NCBI GenBank assembly: GCA_030490835.1
Contig: CM059972.1
Location: forward strand, 4,866,264-4,930,263
Source of the DNA: Annona cherimola
Lineage: Eukaryota; Streptophyta; Magnoliopsida; Magnoliales; Annonaceae
Direction of reading: 5' to 3'
Length of the DNA: 64,000 nt
The notes under the pieces are model-generated. The model did not search any database and was not told the origin of the DNA. It was given only the letters and a program-made list of their open reading frames with translations. This document shows positions 12,514 to 35,611 of this stretch, one piece after another. How positions within the stretch are numbered: position 1 is the stretch's first letter; each line of letters starts with the position of its first letter. The position numbers and the translations under genes were made by a program.

Positions 12514-13317
12514 TGATTAAAAATTAGAAGAAGCTTCATCATTATTACCAAGCTTAGGAATAGCTTTCTAAGTATTTTCATAAAAATCAGTATCCCTAGA
12601 TTCAATAATGGTATTTTGTTGAATTTGACTGTTAGGCTCTACCACTACAAATCTATAAGTTTTACTATTTATTGCATACCCTAAAAATATGCATTCTATT
12701 CCTTTTCGTCCTAATTTTGGTCTTTTAGGATCAGACAGTCTTACTAAGGCTCTACAACTCTAAACTCTTAAATATTTAAGATTATGTGTCTTATTTTTCC
12801 ATAATTCATAAGGAGTGACTTTAGTTTTCTTATGTGAAATTCTATTAAGAATGTGACAAGCTGTTAATAAAGTTTCACCCACCAACCTTTACTTAGGTCC
12901 GCATTTATTATAATTGAATTTATCATCTCGACAAATGTTCTATTTTTCCTTTCTGTAGTTCCATTCTGTTGAGTTGTATATGGGGTTGTTACTTGGTGAA
13001 TTATTTCAGTATTTTCACAAAAATCATTAAAGTCATTTGATAAATATTCACCACCTTTATCTGATTTTAGAGATTTAATGGTTTTACCAAGTTGATTTTC
13101 AATTTCAGCTTTATAAGATTTAAATTTTTCTAAGGCGTCATCTTTAGTTTGTAGTAAATAAACATATGATATTTACTAAAATCATTTATAAAAGTTATAA
13201 ATATCTTTTACCACCTCTTGTTAGATTATTTTCCATATCACATATATCAGAATGAATTAGATCTAATAATTTTGAATTTCTTTCTACCTTTTGAAATAAC
13301 TTTTTAGTAATTTTAGT
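12514..13317 (-). pseudogene. copia integrase region, frame broken
   Basis: Translated pieces on the - strand in several frames resemble the integrase core and C-terminal part of copia polyproteins, but no open frame of useful length survives. It lies between the gag-pre-integrase block and the reverse transcriptase, where integrase is expected. Confidence 0.65.
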
Positions 13318-13990
13318 TTAAACACACACTTTACATTTATCAGTTGATTCATTAGGTGATTTAGGAATTAATCCTAATTTCATTATAGTGTCCATACTTC
13401 TAAAATTAATATGACCTAGTCTATCATGCCATAAAGAAAATGAATCAACAATATAAGCAGAAGAAGATGATTCATTATTCACATTCAGGCGAAACATGCC
13501 ATCTACAACATAGCCCTTCCCAACAAAAACACCTCCTTTGGTAACAATAATTTGGTCTAACTCAAATACCAATTTAAAACCATATTTGCTAAGAAGGCTA
13601 ACTGAGACTAGGTTTTTATGAATTTCTGGTACATGAAGTACATTTGTAAGGGTGAGTGATTTCCCAGAAGTCAGTTTCAGGATAATAGTTCCTGACCCTA
13701 CCACTTTGGCGGTAGATGAATTACCCATGAAAAGATTATTTTCATTATTACCAGATTCATAGGTTTTAAACTGACTTCTATTTTTGCATACATGTCTAGT
13801 AGCCCCAAAATCAAGCCACCAGGTCTGGTCATCACTCACAGTACAAATTTCAGAAATTATGGCAACAAAATTTTGTTCAGTCAAATGTGTCTCAGAACCC
13901 TTTTGAGTGTTATTCTTCTTTTTGAGAAGCCTACACTCCCTTTTTAAATGTCTCATCTTTTTGCAGTAATAACAATGTCCTTTTCTCTTT
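13318..13990 (-). pseudogene. copia zinc knuckle, protease and pre-integrase remnant
   Basis: Reading from 13990 downward, a CCHC knuckle (CYYC...H....C pattern in CYYCKKMRHLKREC) is followed by the aspartic protease start WWLDFGATRHVC and the pre-integrase motif LWHDRLGHINFRSM. The protease active-site triad is DFG instead of the DSG/DTG normal for this family. The block ends at a stop at 13318. Confidence 0.85.
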
Positions 13991-14444
13991 TTAGCAATAG
14001 TTTATTAGTATTTAAGTTAAATTTCCTAGAGGGCTGATTATTACTAATTGTCACCCGATTTTGAGTTCAACCACGTGAGCCTTAGATTGAACTTGCTCTT
14101 CTTTCTTTTCATTTTTTCTTGATTTTTCTCCGGTACAAAGATTAAGAGCAAGATCATCTAAACTCAATTATCCTTTCATTTGTTTCAGATTTTTGCGATA
14201 GTTGTTCAAACTAGATGGCAATTTCTCAATAATCGCACCGACAAGAACAGACTCATCCATCTTACTGCCCTGTGCCCAAGTTGATTGACAATAAATTCAA
14301 TCTCGTTAACTTGATCAAGAATTGGTTTATCGTCAGTCATAGTATAATTAAGGAAATCGCTTACTAGAAACCGTTTGACACTCGCATAATCAGTATTGTA
14401 TTTGTGTAGAAGCGAATCTCAAATTCTTTGGTCGTATTTGCATC

Positions 14445-14717
14445 TTAGTACACCTCGAATAGCAAATCGGATAACGCTTCAATGATGTGCCCTTTGGAAA
14501 TATAATTGTCTATATCCCACTTTGCTCTTCGGCGTTGATCTTGCAGTGTTTTATCTTCTTTTTCTTCAGGTCTCAGCATGGTGAGGACGTAGACAACTCC
14601 AATTCGAGTTAGAAAAAGATGAAGTTGTTGTTTCCATCTTTTCAAATTGGTATCGACACAGCAGTCCAATCTTGGGATATCAGGTTTTGTGGGTAAAATG
14701 GATGATTGGGTGACCAT
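14445..14717 (-). pseudogene. copia gag N-terminal remnant
   Basis: A 90-codon open block begins about 50 bp inside the 5' LTR. It has the copia gag-like pattern (LKRWKQQLHLFLTRIG; AKWDIDNYI). It ends in a stop and the rest of gag down to the zinc knuckle is out of frame. Confidence 0.75.
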
Positions 14718-14766
14718 TTATAAATAACAACAAAGGATAAGGAAAAAAAAAATATTGCCTTAAGAA

Positions 14767-15282
14767 TGTTGAAAATTTGGATAGGAACTTGGAAATAGAG
14801 AAGGAAAATTTAAGGAAATTAAGAATTATGCAAACCAAAAAAATAAATTACTCCTCTAAGCTTGTTACAATCGTCACTTTCCTTAAGACAATATTTGCAC
14901 CCTCACAGCTGTTTAGAGTTATAGCAATTTACCCCCAGGATACAAAGAGAGAACCTAATTTAGAATGAAAACAACATCCTTCTAGATTCTAAATACTTGA
15001 TATTAAAATAAAAGACTTTGAATGGAATTTGAAGAACAAGGAAAAAATTCGCAAAATTTCTTTTGAAATTTCTCGAAAGCAAGAGTGTTGGAGAGAAATT
15101 TTTTGTGATGATTTTCAAGCAATTCAGGCTCCTATATATAGGCCTGGATTTTAACGTTTTAAATCAACGTTACAAATATAAACGTTGAAAAAATGCTTTA
15201 AAAAAAAACGCTTGGAAACGGAATGCTTTGAAGAGGAAGGAAACGCTTGGAAACGGAAATTTTATTTATGAAAATTCTAACA
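14767..15282 (-). repeat. 5' LTR of the copia element
   Basis: It is about 516 bp, bounded by TG and CA, and matches 9707-10224. Its right-hand terminal part, together with the adjoining target site, has been tandemly duplicated at 15294-15352 (see that entry). Confidence 0.92.
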
Positions 15283-15352
15283 GGAGCCACTAGAGGAAGG
15301 AAACGCTTGGAAATGGAAATTTTATTTATGAAAATTCTAACAGGAGCCACTA
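15233..15352. repeat. Tandem duplication across the LTR/flank boundary
   Basis: A roughly 60-bp unit beginning AGGAAGGAAACGCTTGG and ending CTAACAGGAGCCACTA occurs twice head to tail. Each unit contains the last ~50 bp of the LTR plus the GGAGC target duplication and a few flanking bases. This duplication must have occurred after the copia insertion. Confidence 0.85.
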
Positions 15353-16105
15353 CCCTGAAATGAATTACAATGTTGCAAAATTCAATTTGATAAGTGTCCA
15401 AATACGACAGCAGTCGGGATCAATCCAACATCAGCATAATCTTCTTCCTTTTTTTTCCCCATCTTCTTTTCTTCCATTTTTCTCTTAGTCGGAAGCAAAC
15501 ATCTGCTGCAGTTACATGATCCTCAATCCAAAGCCGGTGCCTATCCCATACGCCATGGTCCACTTGGTAGATCCTGCTCCCCCATAGGACAGTTTTGGCC
15601 GACCAGTTGTCCTCATTTTGGAAAATCTTTGCCATCAAGTTCCATAAAATTGCTCTTCAAGTTGGGTGTTGACCGTAACAACTTCCTTCTCTGTGGAAAT
15701 AGAGCGGATAACAATCAAAATTTGCGACTGTATGAAACGTGTTCATAAATTGACATCATCATGATTGATCAAGTGGGTAGCATGTGTGCATGCATGTTAC
15801 GGCTGATGATCATGCAGTTGCTCTATCAAATAGTTCTGAAACAAAAATAAACATTTTTGCTGGATGAACATACTCCATAAATGCACTTGGGAGAAAGGAA
15901 ATACAATTTCAATAAGACCTTATGAGGTATTTCCCAGAATGTTTCCCCATGAAAAAACAACAAAGGTGCTAGCTACATCTGACCTACTAATGCAGGATAA
16001 TGCGATCTTTCATGAGATCTGATGATGCACAAGAGGGTACACTAAATACAAAGGATGCGGTATTTGACAAGAAAATACCTCCATAAACTGATGATTCTGT
16101 CTTCA
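15353..16105. other. Intergenic DNA between copia and the 3' end of the CIPK gene
   Basis: No gene is recognised. An open frame on the - strand at 15420-15638 has no domain I know. The last few hundred bases before 16106 are presumably the 3' untranslated region of the CIPK gene. Confidence 0.4.
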
Positions 16106-26181
<10,076 letters not shown>

Positions 26182-26230
26182 CCTCGTACCAGGAAAGCTT
26201 CGTATGATGTCAGTGTGATTAGCAAGTTCA

Positions 26231-27665
26231 CTACACAAAGATCAAGGCCACACCATCAAAAGCCATATTGAATCTAAGACTTCAAAATACACAGATGAAA
26301 GAACCGACAGCAAAATTTTGAAAGATCTGCACTCAATATAGTGTCTGAAGCTGCAAAAAACTGGGAGATCTACGTTTCATTACCTAACATTTTCCTACAC
26401 TTCAACCAAACAAGTTGAAATACATATGCAAAGTCAAATCCAACCAACCAAAAAAAGTACTATATGAATGATAAACAGGACGAAATCCCTAAGAAGCAAA
26501 TACGGAGTCCTTGAAGCAAGACCAGTTTTGCAGCCAGAGTATTGAACTAAGAGCTACACCTCTTGTTCACGGTCCCCATCTGCTACAGCAGGATAAGATG
26601 GGGCTCTATGCGAAGATGACATGACATGCATGGGTTGCATGTCTTCATTTCTCCCTCCATTGATGCTACCTTGAGGTTAAAAAACGAAGCCAATGGCTGG
26701 CTTTTCACAATGGTGTCAAAATTCCCAGAAATTTACCCGATGTAACTTCCTTTCTCTGATATTTAGAGCCCCTAAACCTTTTTTCTATGGGGGAACAACA
26801 ACTTCGATTAGCTAGATTCTTGATGTGGAAACCCCACGGACCTTGGGAAAAAGATAAGGAAACTAGACTATTTTTTGGTGTTGTTGTGAAGATATCCAGT
26901 TATCCACTGAGAGAAAAGCCAGCATAGCACCCAAAAAAAAAAAAAAAAAACTAGGAAGGTCCGAGCAAACTAGCCGGATTCAGAGAGAGAGAGACAGAGA
27001 GAGAACCGAATTCCCAACATTTTAATTCAAATCCTAACCTGACAATATCTTGCATGGAAGCTGACTAAACCAGCTGAAATTCATCCATACAAAATCCTTC
27101 CATTCTATTCTAGAATAGTTCTTGAAACGAAGCAGGGAAATCCAAATGTCCAACAATCTTCCATAGTCATTCAAATTCTACAGCCGGCAAACTCCAAAAA
27201 AAGAAGGGAAAAAAAAATCTGCAGCGGGCTAACAAATACCTCCTTTGAACACTTTCCTCTAATCACAGAGAAAACGGCCAAAAAATCGTGGAAATTTTAA
27301 GTAAAAAAAAAAATAAAAGATTTCATAGTCAGAAAACAGGTCAAGAATATTCCCACCATAAATATCAGCATAAAGAGAAAGATAAAAAGGAAGGGAAAAA
27401 AAGACCTTTCAAACTCCAAAATTGGGTAGAATTCAGAAAGAAAGAACACCTCGGAATCTGAAGCCTCAAAATTCAGAAAGCTATACAAAATCAAGAACAG
27501 AGCAACAACAAAGCTGTGCAAAAAGAAGGGAGAAAATAAAAAATGAAAATGAAAAACGAAAAACCCACCTCCAAAATCACTCCCCTAACAAAACCCAGAT
27601 CCTGCTCTCACTTTCCAGCCCCACAATCACAGAAAAAGTACCAAGACAATGGCAATAAGCAGAGA
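26231..27665 (-). other. Predicted 5' leader intron and first non-coding exon of the CIPK gene
   Basis: A plausible leader exon runs from about 27665 to 27569, ending GGAG before a GTGGGT donor at 27567-27568. A TTTGTGTAG acceptor at 26231-26232 would join it to the leader part of the first coding exon. Leader introns are common in plant genes; this is inference from splice signals only, and the intron contains no other feature I recognise. Confidence 0.35.
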
Positions 27666-27693
27666 GACATGCGTACTTCCACCCAAGTTTCTG

Positions 27694-27701
27694 TTTTTAT
27701 A
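27694..27701 (-). promoter_or_regulatory. Probable TATA box of the CIPK gene
   Basis: The - strand reads CGTATAAAAACAG here, about 1.5 kb upstream of the start codon and about 30 bp upstream of a CT-rich leader start near 27665. Its spacing to the predicted leader exon is right for a plant TATA box. Confidence 0.45.
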
Positions 27702-29827
27702 CGAAATGGCCAAGGTGGAATAAAAACAAAATAATTTAATTTAAGGCAGAAACAGGAAATTTAGGAACACATGAAAACCCACCCCAAGGTTTACCACCAC
27801 AAAACCCAGATCAAATTCCACCGTATCCAGCCTCAGACACAAATATCCAAAGGAGAGGAGTCAAATAAAAAATAATAAATAAAATCAGAGAAATTGACCC
27901 AGCAGGCCGACTTGAGTCCAATATATAGACAGGAGAAAAGCATGGACGGAGTGCTCCGGGCAACAGAACCGAGGCTGTCGTGGACGTCTCTTGGTTGGTT
28001 CGAAGAGTCAAAAATCAGGGCCCGAGTTTATCAATATTGGAAATCAATCGTAGCAAGCCAAGGTACCAAGGTTGGTGTCAACAGATGCCTTTTGGGGGAA
28101 CCAAGATAAAGATTTTCGTAATGGATAATTTCCAATTCCCATTACCTAGGACGCGGCAAATTTTCATTGTTTTGCAAGTGACTAAGGGTCTGTTACCTAT
28201 ACAACTAACATATCTATTTTAGCTTTATCGTCTTTATTCCTCATCATTACTCCTATCATATCACATCATTTGACAACTTTTACTCTTCAAAATTTTTCAC
28301 CAAAAGTTTTATCTATTCTCAAACACACTCTAAAGTTAAGAAAATTTATATTCAAAATTAAAATAAATAAACTTTTATTTTTTAGAATAAAAAAGTATTC
28401 TGAGAAATAATCCCAAAAAATTGGTGAAAGTTGACATTACGAGGATTCTACCAACAAAGTATTATAAAATATAAGTATGAACTTTTTGAAAAATCCTAAA
28501 TTACGAACTGCAAAATCTCAAAAAGATGAAGGGGGAAAGTGAAAATGTTCGAGGAAAACGTAACCGTAGCGTTAAGTCAGACTGGATTGTCCAAAGAAGA
28601 CCAAGAACAGGAAGGGAATTTGCTTTTATTGGTCTTTTTGCTGGTTTTGGGTTGAGAGGAAGTTCAACTGGCAAAATGAGCATATGCGACTTACCAAGTA
28701 TTAATGAAACAGTCCTAGGATTAATTTATCGTTATATTCTGGTATTGACAAATAAAGAAGGTGGTGGTCTCTTCATTCTTTTGCCTTTTACTGACTCCCT
28801 TGGCTTGTGTTTCTTTTTGCACCAGACTGTACAGGTGCATTTTGTAACCTGGGGGGAAGGGAATTTTGTGATTTTTTTTGAAAGGGTGATTTGCAAATAC
28901 ATTTACTTAATTTGATAATAATTGTATGTGCACCAATATAGTTTCAGAAATTATAAATAATTCTCACATAATTTGATTATAATTGTAAATATATTTATGT
29001 TGTTAGAACGTTGTTACTACTTGTCACGATGTATGCATATTTGCAAAAATATAAAAATATGTAAATATATTTGCGATTTCAAAAACTAAGTGGGTATATT
29101 TAATTTTCACAAATCTACCCATGTAATTTACATACAATTACAAATATACTCACGCTATGACAGTGTTGTAATGACAATACAACGATATAGGTATATTTGC
29201 AATTATGATCAAACTATATGAGGTTATTTAAGGTTCTTAAAACTATATGGATATATTTATAATTATGGTCAAATTAAGTTGGTACATTTACAAATTATTT
29301 TTTTTAAATGGAAAGAGTAATGATATGATAGAGGAAATGATTCTAAGTGAACAAAGCTAAAATAGACAAGACAATTATATAAAAAGATATAAAGAAATCG
29401 TGGTGAAGTAAGATAGTTACATGAAAAAAGTATGTAAAAAAGTTAGATAAAAAAAATTTACAGCTTATCAAATGCATCATAAAATAACATAAGGTGGAAA
29501 TAAGGCATAATAAATATTTTTGGATTATCATACTGTGCACTTGGGTACACAAATTCAATGTTTGAATTTTTAAAAAATTATTAAAATGTTACTATTTTTA
29601 AAAATTCAAAAATATCACGAATCTCCAGAAAACTAAAACTCGATATAAATGTTAAATATACTTACATTAACTATTGTACAAAAAATTTAAAAAATAAAAA
29701 AAAGGTTAAATATACCCAAGTGCATTTAGCCTCTATTGATATTATTATAACTTGATAGAAATTTAAAATATATTTTAACTATTAAAAAACTAAGCAACTT
29801 TGTGTTTTCTTGTTACTACCTTTAGAT
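27702..29827. other. Intergenic DNA upstream of CIPK; partial MITE and fold-back repeats
   Basis: No gene is seen. About 28187-28333 is the right-hand half of a Tourist-like MITE (ends TTCTCAAACACACTC). About 28886-29312 is a fold-back repeat with GATTTGCAAATACA tips. About 29535-29725 is another AT-rich hairpin. A 129-codon open frame at 28526-28915 (+) lacks any recognisable domain or homologue. Confidence 0.5.
28886..29312. repeat. Fold-back repeat, TTTGCAAATA-tip family
   Basis: The left part reads GATTTGCAAATACATTTAC and the right part on the other strand reads AATTTGTAAATGTACC, with internal TTTGATNATAATTGTAAATAT on both arms. Related copies lie near 32440, 35612 and 47157. Boundaries are approximate and no target duplication was seen. 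Confidence 0.55.
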
Positions 29828-29830
29828 TTA

Positions 29831-30111
29831 GGGTGTGTTTAGCAACAATAAAAAGTTGTTAATTTAAAACTTTTCAATCTAAAACTTTTCACTCTCCACA
29901 ACTACCCTATTTTTTAATTATTTCTTCACATTTTTCTATACAACTACCCTACTTTTCAATCATTTCTACACAACTACCAACACAACAAACCTATCTATCT
30001 CAACTTTATCCTATTTATTCCTCATCATTGCTCCTATCATATTACATAATTTGACAACTTCTCATCTCTACAACTTTTCATCAAAAGTTTTATTCATTCA
30101 CAAACACACCC
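29831..30111. mobile_element. Tourist-like MITE with TTA duplication
   Basis: Inverted ends GGGTGTGTTTAGCAAC and CAAACACACCC enclose 281 bp. TTA is duplicated at 29828-29830 and 30112-30114, the PIF/Harbinger signature. Same family as the copy at 1447-1724. Confidence 0.9.
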
Positions 30112-30329
30112 TTAGTTATTTCTTCTTCGTTATCGTAACAAATAGACTATTTTGTTGAAATAATTCGAGCCTCTTAAGCATTATACAAAAGGGATTGAAT
30201 AGGATCTAAATGAATGTAATTTTTTATTCACAAAAAATTTTCTCATTTTCAATTTAATCTTTTATTTTTCAATATAAAGCAACTTTACTATTCACATTTC
30301 CATTACAAATTTTTTTTAAAATCAATATA

Positions 30330-30604
30330 GGGGGGTATTTGACAAAAAATATAACTTTTTAGTCTAAAATTTTTTACTCTCTACGACTATCATATTTTCT
30401 AATTAATTATTTATATTTTTTTATACAAACTACCATATTTTCCAATCATTTCTACACCATTATTTATATAAGTAACATATCTATTTTAATTTTATTCTCT
30501 TTATTTCTCATTTTTATCTCCATCATCTTTTATCAATTTAACAACTTTTATAAAAAAAAAAAAACTTTCCGTGCAAAAGCTTTCATCACTTCTCAAACGC
30601 AACG
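30330..30604. mobile_element. Diverged Tourist-like MITE
   Basis: It runs from GGGGGGTATTTGACAAAA to TTCTCAAACGCAACG with the inner motifs of the Tourist-like family between. Ends are decayed, so boundaries are approximate. Confidence 0.6.
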
Positions 30605-31372
30605 ATCATTTCTTATTCTTTAGTCCGCAGCCATCTTTCTTTACTAAATTTACTCTTCTCATCGAGTCTTCGTGTACGAAATTTGGCTTGTTCTTTGTCC
30701 ACGCATCTTTTTAATTAGTTGCATCGCGTGGATTCGCATGGCGTTTGGAGAACAAAGAGTGCAACGTCACCTTCATGCACCAGCATCGCCTAACTTCTGT
30801 TATGAGTCCCCACCAACGCGCCTTGGTTGATCTTCTGATTTCCCACGGATGGCGGGTGTATTTGCATGTTCTCTCCGACCTGGGAGTATTTATAAAAAAA
30901 ATTTCATTATGTAAAAGTTGAAAATGCTTGATTGTAATATCAAATATCGTACTTTGTAATGTGTATATAATATCAATTAGAAAAATGTCTAATGGAATGG
31001 AATGGGGATATTTTCAGCCATTTGTTTCTGTGGCAGTAGCTGACCGGAGAAAATCAGGAAGCAATGTTCCCTGATTTGGGAGTGAGAAACGGACTTACGT
31101 GTACGCACCACCTGTGTCCATAAGCACGCCGGCTTTTATTTTCTGATAGTTTGGTTGCATTTTCATCTAGATGTAGGCATTTGAATTAGGTCGACCTCAT
31201 TGGAGGAAATGTAGTTCGATACTATGGATTGAATTCATCTGAAATTCTTGATCGCGATATCTATCGGGTAATGGGTGAAGCATAGGATACTTTTTTTTTA
31301 TGATTTCTTTTTATGACATTATCCATATTTTGTTACAATTTAAGCTCAATTCACTTCCAAATTTTCATCTTA

Positions 31373-31667
31373 GGACATGTTTGGCAGAGCCTAAAACTTT
31401 TCAAACTAAATTTTTTTTAATTAAAAATTTTTCATTTTCCATAATCATCTTATTTTTTTAATTATTTCTTCACATTTTCGTATACAACTATCTTATTTTG
31501 TTGTCATTTCTATATATACTCGTACAACTAACATATCTATTTTATTTTTAAAAAATATATATTTATTTTAACCTTATTCTCTTTATTCCTTATAATTATT
31601 CCTATAATATCAAAAACTTTTCATCCGAAAATTTTTCATCCAAAATTTTTACTTTCCTAACACACCC
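31373..31667. mobile_element. Tourist-like MITE with TTA duplication
   Basis: It starts GGACATGTTTGGCAGAG and ends AACACACCC, with TTA duplicated at 31370-31372 and 31668-31670. Internal motifs match the other copies; about 295 bp. Confidence 0.85.
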
Positions 31668-34600
31668 TTACTTATTTTCTCTTTTGATAATTACCAACAA
31701 TATCCATCCGTGAGAAAGAAAACTAACACTCTTTAAAATGAAAGACACAATGCTCTCAATGGAATTAAAATTTCCACCATCTAAACACAATCTAAGACTT
31801 TTACTAACCAAGTTATGCCCATGTTAGCAAAATTTAAGATACTTAGATATAAAAGGATGTGATAATTTATTGTAATATAGGAGTTATGATTAGAAAGTAT
31901 TGTGGTTAGTAGTTGTTTAATTATGTAAAAATATGCATAATAAGGGGTAGGAAGTTTTTTCCCCATCTTTGGCTCACTTTTGCATTCCTTGTAAATAGGA
32001 GTTTTCTATACGTTTTGAACTTATAGACAGATCTATCTAGAGTTGATTTGCTAGCTAGGGGGTACAATTGACACCTCAAGTTCTAAAATATATTTTCTCA
32101 TGAGAAATGATTTTATAATTTTATTCTATAATTGCCCCCAACTTAGAAAATATATTCTATAAATATCCAAAGCAAGCATAAGATATCTATTTTACAAATC
32201 TTCTCAAGCAAATAACATTCATATTCAAAAATCAAACAACTGCCAGCACTATTAACATCAACGGTGGTGAATATAGAAAAATAATGCGGGCTTCATGTGT
32301 GAACTGCTTTAGCCATTTACAAACACACCGAAAAATCACCCCAAAATCTGTTTCAAGTTGGTTTGAGTATTGTGAACTGTTTCAGGTATTTAAAAACACA
32401 TGCCCAAAATCAGTTTCAAGTTTGTTTGAGCAGATAGGGGATTTTTGCAAATATATCTACAAAGTTGAACCAATATTATAATCGTGTTCCTAAGCTTGTT
32501 GAAATTGCAAATTCCCTTTCATTAGGATATTGTTGGACTTTTATGCAATATGACGATAATACCCTTTAATCCAAGTAATAAGCTTGTAATTTTTTCAAAT
32601 ATTGTACGCATATTTGCAAAAAGAAATCTAAAATAATAATATACATAAAAATATAAAATAATGAAATAGCAAGTATATCTACAATAGTTGAAAAAATTGT
32701 AAGTTTATCACTTAGATTAAAAGACATTATTGTTGTTTTACATAAAAATCTAATAACATTCTAACAAAAGGGATACAGTTGCAAATTTTAGGCAAACCTT
32801 GTAAGCATATTTGCAATTTCGGCGAACTTAGGAACACAAATATAATATTAGTCAAATTGTGTATGTGTCTGCGAAAGTCCTAAGCAAATAGTGCTGCAAG
32901 CTACTCATGGACGAACTGTGACATAATTGCAGTACAGGCCATTGTAAAGTGACCTCATACATATTATAATGTTATGATATTTTATAGAATCATTTATCTA
33001 TATAAAAATTATACTTTAGATGATTTAAATTTTGAAAATATTACTTTAAAATTGATATTATTAAACTATTTTATTACGCTTGTTTTTGTACCATTTTAAG
33101 GTGGGGTCATATACATGTTTAATTTGGATAAAAATTAGAATGCTAATAGAGTGAATAATTCTAAATATAATAAATTATTTAGTGGGCCCTATGCTACATG
33201 GTGTAGTCGTATGCACCAAATTAAAATCCTATATATGTGGGAAATTGTAGAATGCATTCAAATTCATCGTAATTTAGGTGCATTATGTTGCAAATGAGTT
33301 CCTTTTAATCATAAAATTAACGTCTACTTAACCCATTATATTTAGAAGTATGTACTTCAGTAGCATATCAATTTTCATCTAAATCAAATATGTGTATGTG
33401 TATAAATATTATAGCATTCTAATATGAATAGGGCCCATTTTGCAATGGAGTACGCCAACACATTGTAACATATGTATAAGTCATGTTTCAATGCATTCAG
33501 ATGTATTAAAATTTTAATGGGCTTGGGTGCAAAACTCAATTTCAAATTTTTTTAAAAATATTTTTTCTATGTATATAATAAATAAAGTGAATTTTTTTTA
33601 TTAATTATCAAAATATTAAAAATGAATGATGTTATATAGAAGAGAGATTTCATAAAAGCATTCTCTCTCTCTATAAATATAGAAAGAGAGGAGAGAGCCT
33701 ATCTGGTATAGCTAGTTGGCGCAAAATGAGTTCCACATGTATTTAAATGTATTAATACTTTATACATTTATTTATCCATCTACAAATTATGTCTCGGATA
33801 GTTTACATGTTAAAAAATTTGAAAATTATTTTTTATATAAAACTATTTTATTATGTTAATTTTATATTATTTTCATATAGGGCCCCTACGCATCCAATTC
33901 GGATGAAAATTAGTATGTTAATAAATAAATAATTTTAAATATAATAAATGAAGTAGATTATCATTTTATGATAATATAAAGCTACAGTATAGTTAACTAT
34001 AATTGAATATCTTCCGTATATAGGAAAATATTTGTATATATTTATGCTTTACTTATTAAGAATCGATGTCAAAACACCCAGACATGTGACAAACTAGAAG
34101 GGAGAAGTAGAGCAGGCAAGTGTCTTTATCTAATTTTGAACTCTGAACTTCTTACTCTTTTGTATCTGTACACCTACTCACGTAAATCACTTCACCATCC
34201 AAGTGTAATTTGTTTTCTGATCTTTAACATAATGAATTATTGCAATTTAAAAAAGAATAAAATTAAAAAGAAAAAAGAAGAAAATTGGCAGCAAAAACAA
34301 AAAATGGGAGAGAAATGGAATGAGTGAGAGTGGATTTTCCAAATCTTCTAGCTCGAATTTTATATATTATGATTTGATATTTTAACAATTTAAAAATCTT
34401 GTTTTTAATTTTTATTCTTAAATTTAATCATTTTCTTATATAATTCAATTTAACTATCCAATCAATTCCTACTTTATTTCTAATTTACCCCTGTCGTATC
34501 TTGAGATTTTACTTTGTGAAATTAATTAATGGAAGAGAAATACTCGGACCAAAAAGCCCATTTCTCCGATTGGTGGAGAGCCAGTGAAAACTGGCAAAGT

Positions 34601-35611
34601 GCCATGCACAATCATAGGCTTTTTGGCTCTTGGCTTCTTGCAAGCGCACTTTTTTTTTTTTTTTTTTTTTTTTTCTCTTCTCTTCTTTTTCTCTTTCTCT
34701 TCTGTGAAGTGCCGTAAAACTTGTGGATAGATGATTAGAGAAGTCTTATCAACCTTACTGTGCGAGAGATTAGATAGGAATTCACGGTCTCACTCTCACA
34801 GGCGACGGAATTTGAAAAGCCAGTGGATTTTTCCTGTGCTTAGATTGACATGTCTTCTGAAAACGACTCGAATCGAATGAAATATTGAAATGTTAGCCGG
34901 TGAGCTGTTGCGCATTTCCTCTCTCCCCAGTAATAATAATAATATTAATTTATTATTCCATACAAATATTATTATTATTATTTCATTATATTCGGGATTT
35001 ACAAAGCTACGCACGCCATTGGAGGAGTTTCTGGCAATGACACGCCAGCTTCCACAGAAGTATGCATCATCAGTGTCAGAATGGTGACTGCTGACATATA
35101 CCCGAATTGGGAGTTTGCGACTCGGACTTCCTTTGATTGTAATCCACGTGTACATACAGGATATTAGAAAACAGTTTCCGATGAATAATATAAGAAAAGT
35201 TTCTGATGAATAAGATAAATGGTTAATTTCGATGTAAAACAAATTTATTTTCAGGGTGAATTTCAAATATCGTCAGAAATTTTATCCTCGTTTTTAAGAC
35301 ATGATAACGCACATGTAAAAGTAACATATATAAATATACATTTTTATCATATCTCCAAATACGACAATTTAATACTACCATAAAAAATAATCTATGCGAC
35401 AATTTTTGTTTTTATACAGCAAAAAAATTGTCGCATGTGGTATTGAAGTAGCAAATATTTGTGGCATATAGTTTTTATATGCAACAAATAAGTACTTGTT
35501 GAATGTAATATTACATGTAGCTAATTCTTAAGTATATGCCAACATCTATACATGTTAATGGTCACATGCTAACAAAACGTTCTCGGCTATTTATAATTAA
35601 AAGTAACAATT
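31668..35611. other. Intergenic AT-rich repeats, no gene recognised
   Basis: About 32434-32885 is a fold-back repeat of the TTTGCAAATA-tip type. About 32940-33550 and 33720-33980 belong to a dispersed repeat whose other copies are near 45.3, 51.0, 53.2, 60.1 and 61.5 kb (shared pieces such as GAATAATTCTAAATATAATA). A 156-codon open frame at 34796-35266 (-) has a GC-richer middle but no recognisable domain. Confidence 0.45.

Larger units (their letters stand above)
9702..15287 (-). mobile_element. Ty1/copia LTR retrotransposon, decayed, complete structure
   Basis: The element occupies 9707-15282, with LTRs at 9707-10224 and 14767-15282. Both start TGTTGAAAATTT and end AATTCTAACA on the + strand, and an exact 5-bp duplication GGAGC flanks them (9702-9706 and 15283-15287). 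It is transcribed on the - strand. A polypurine tract rich in GGCAGGGGAA abuts the 3' LTR at 10225-10237. Domain order gag, protease, integrase, reverse transcriptase, RNase H is that of Ty1/copia. The LTRs differ at many positions and pol is broken by several stops and frameshifts, so it is old and not autonomous. I do not see the usual initiator-Met primer-binding site. Confidence 0.95.

Noticed and set aside
28526..28915. 129-codon open frame upstream of the CIPK gene
   Set aside because: No recognisable domain and composition like the surrounding non-coding DNA.
34796..35266. 156-codon open frame on the - strand
   Set aside because: Low-complexity isoleucine and leucine runs from AAT repeats, no domain, no splice context.
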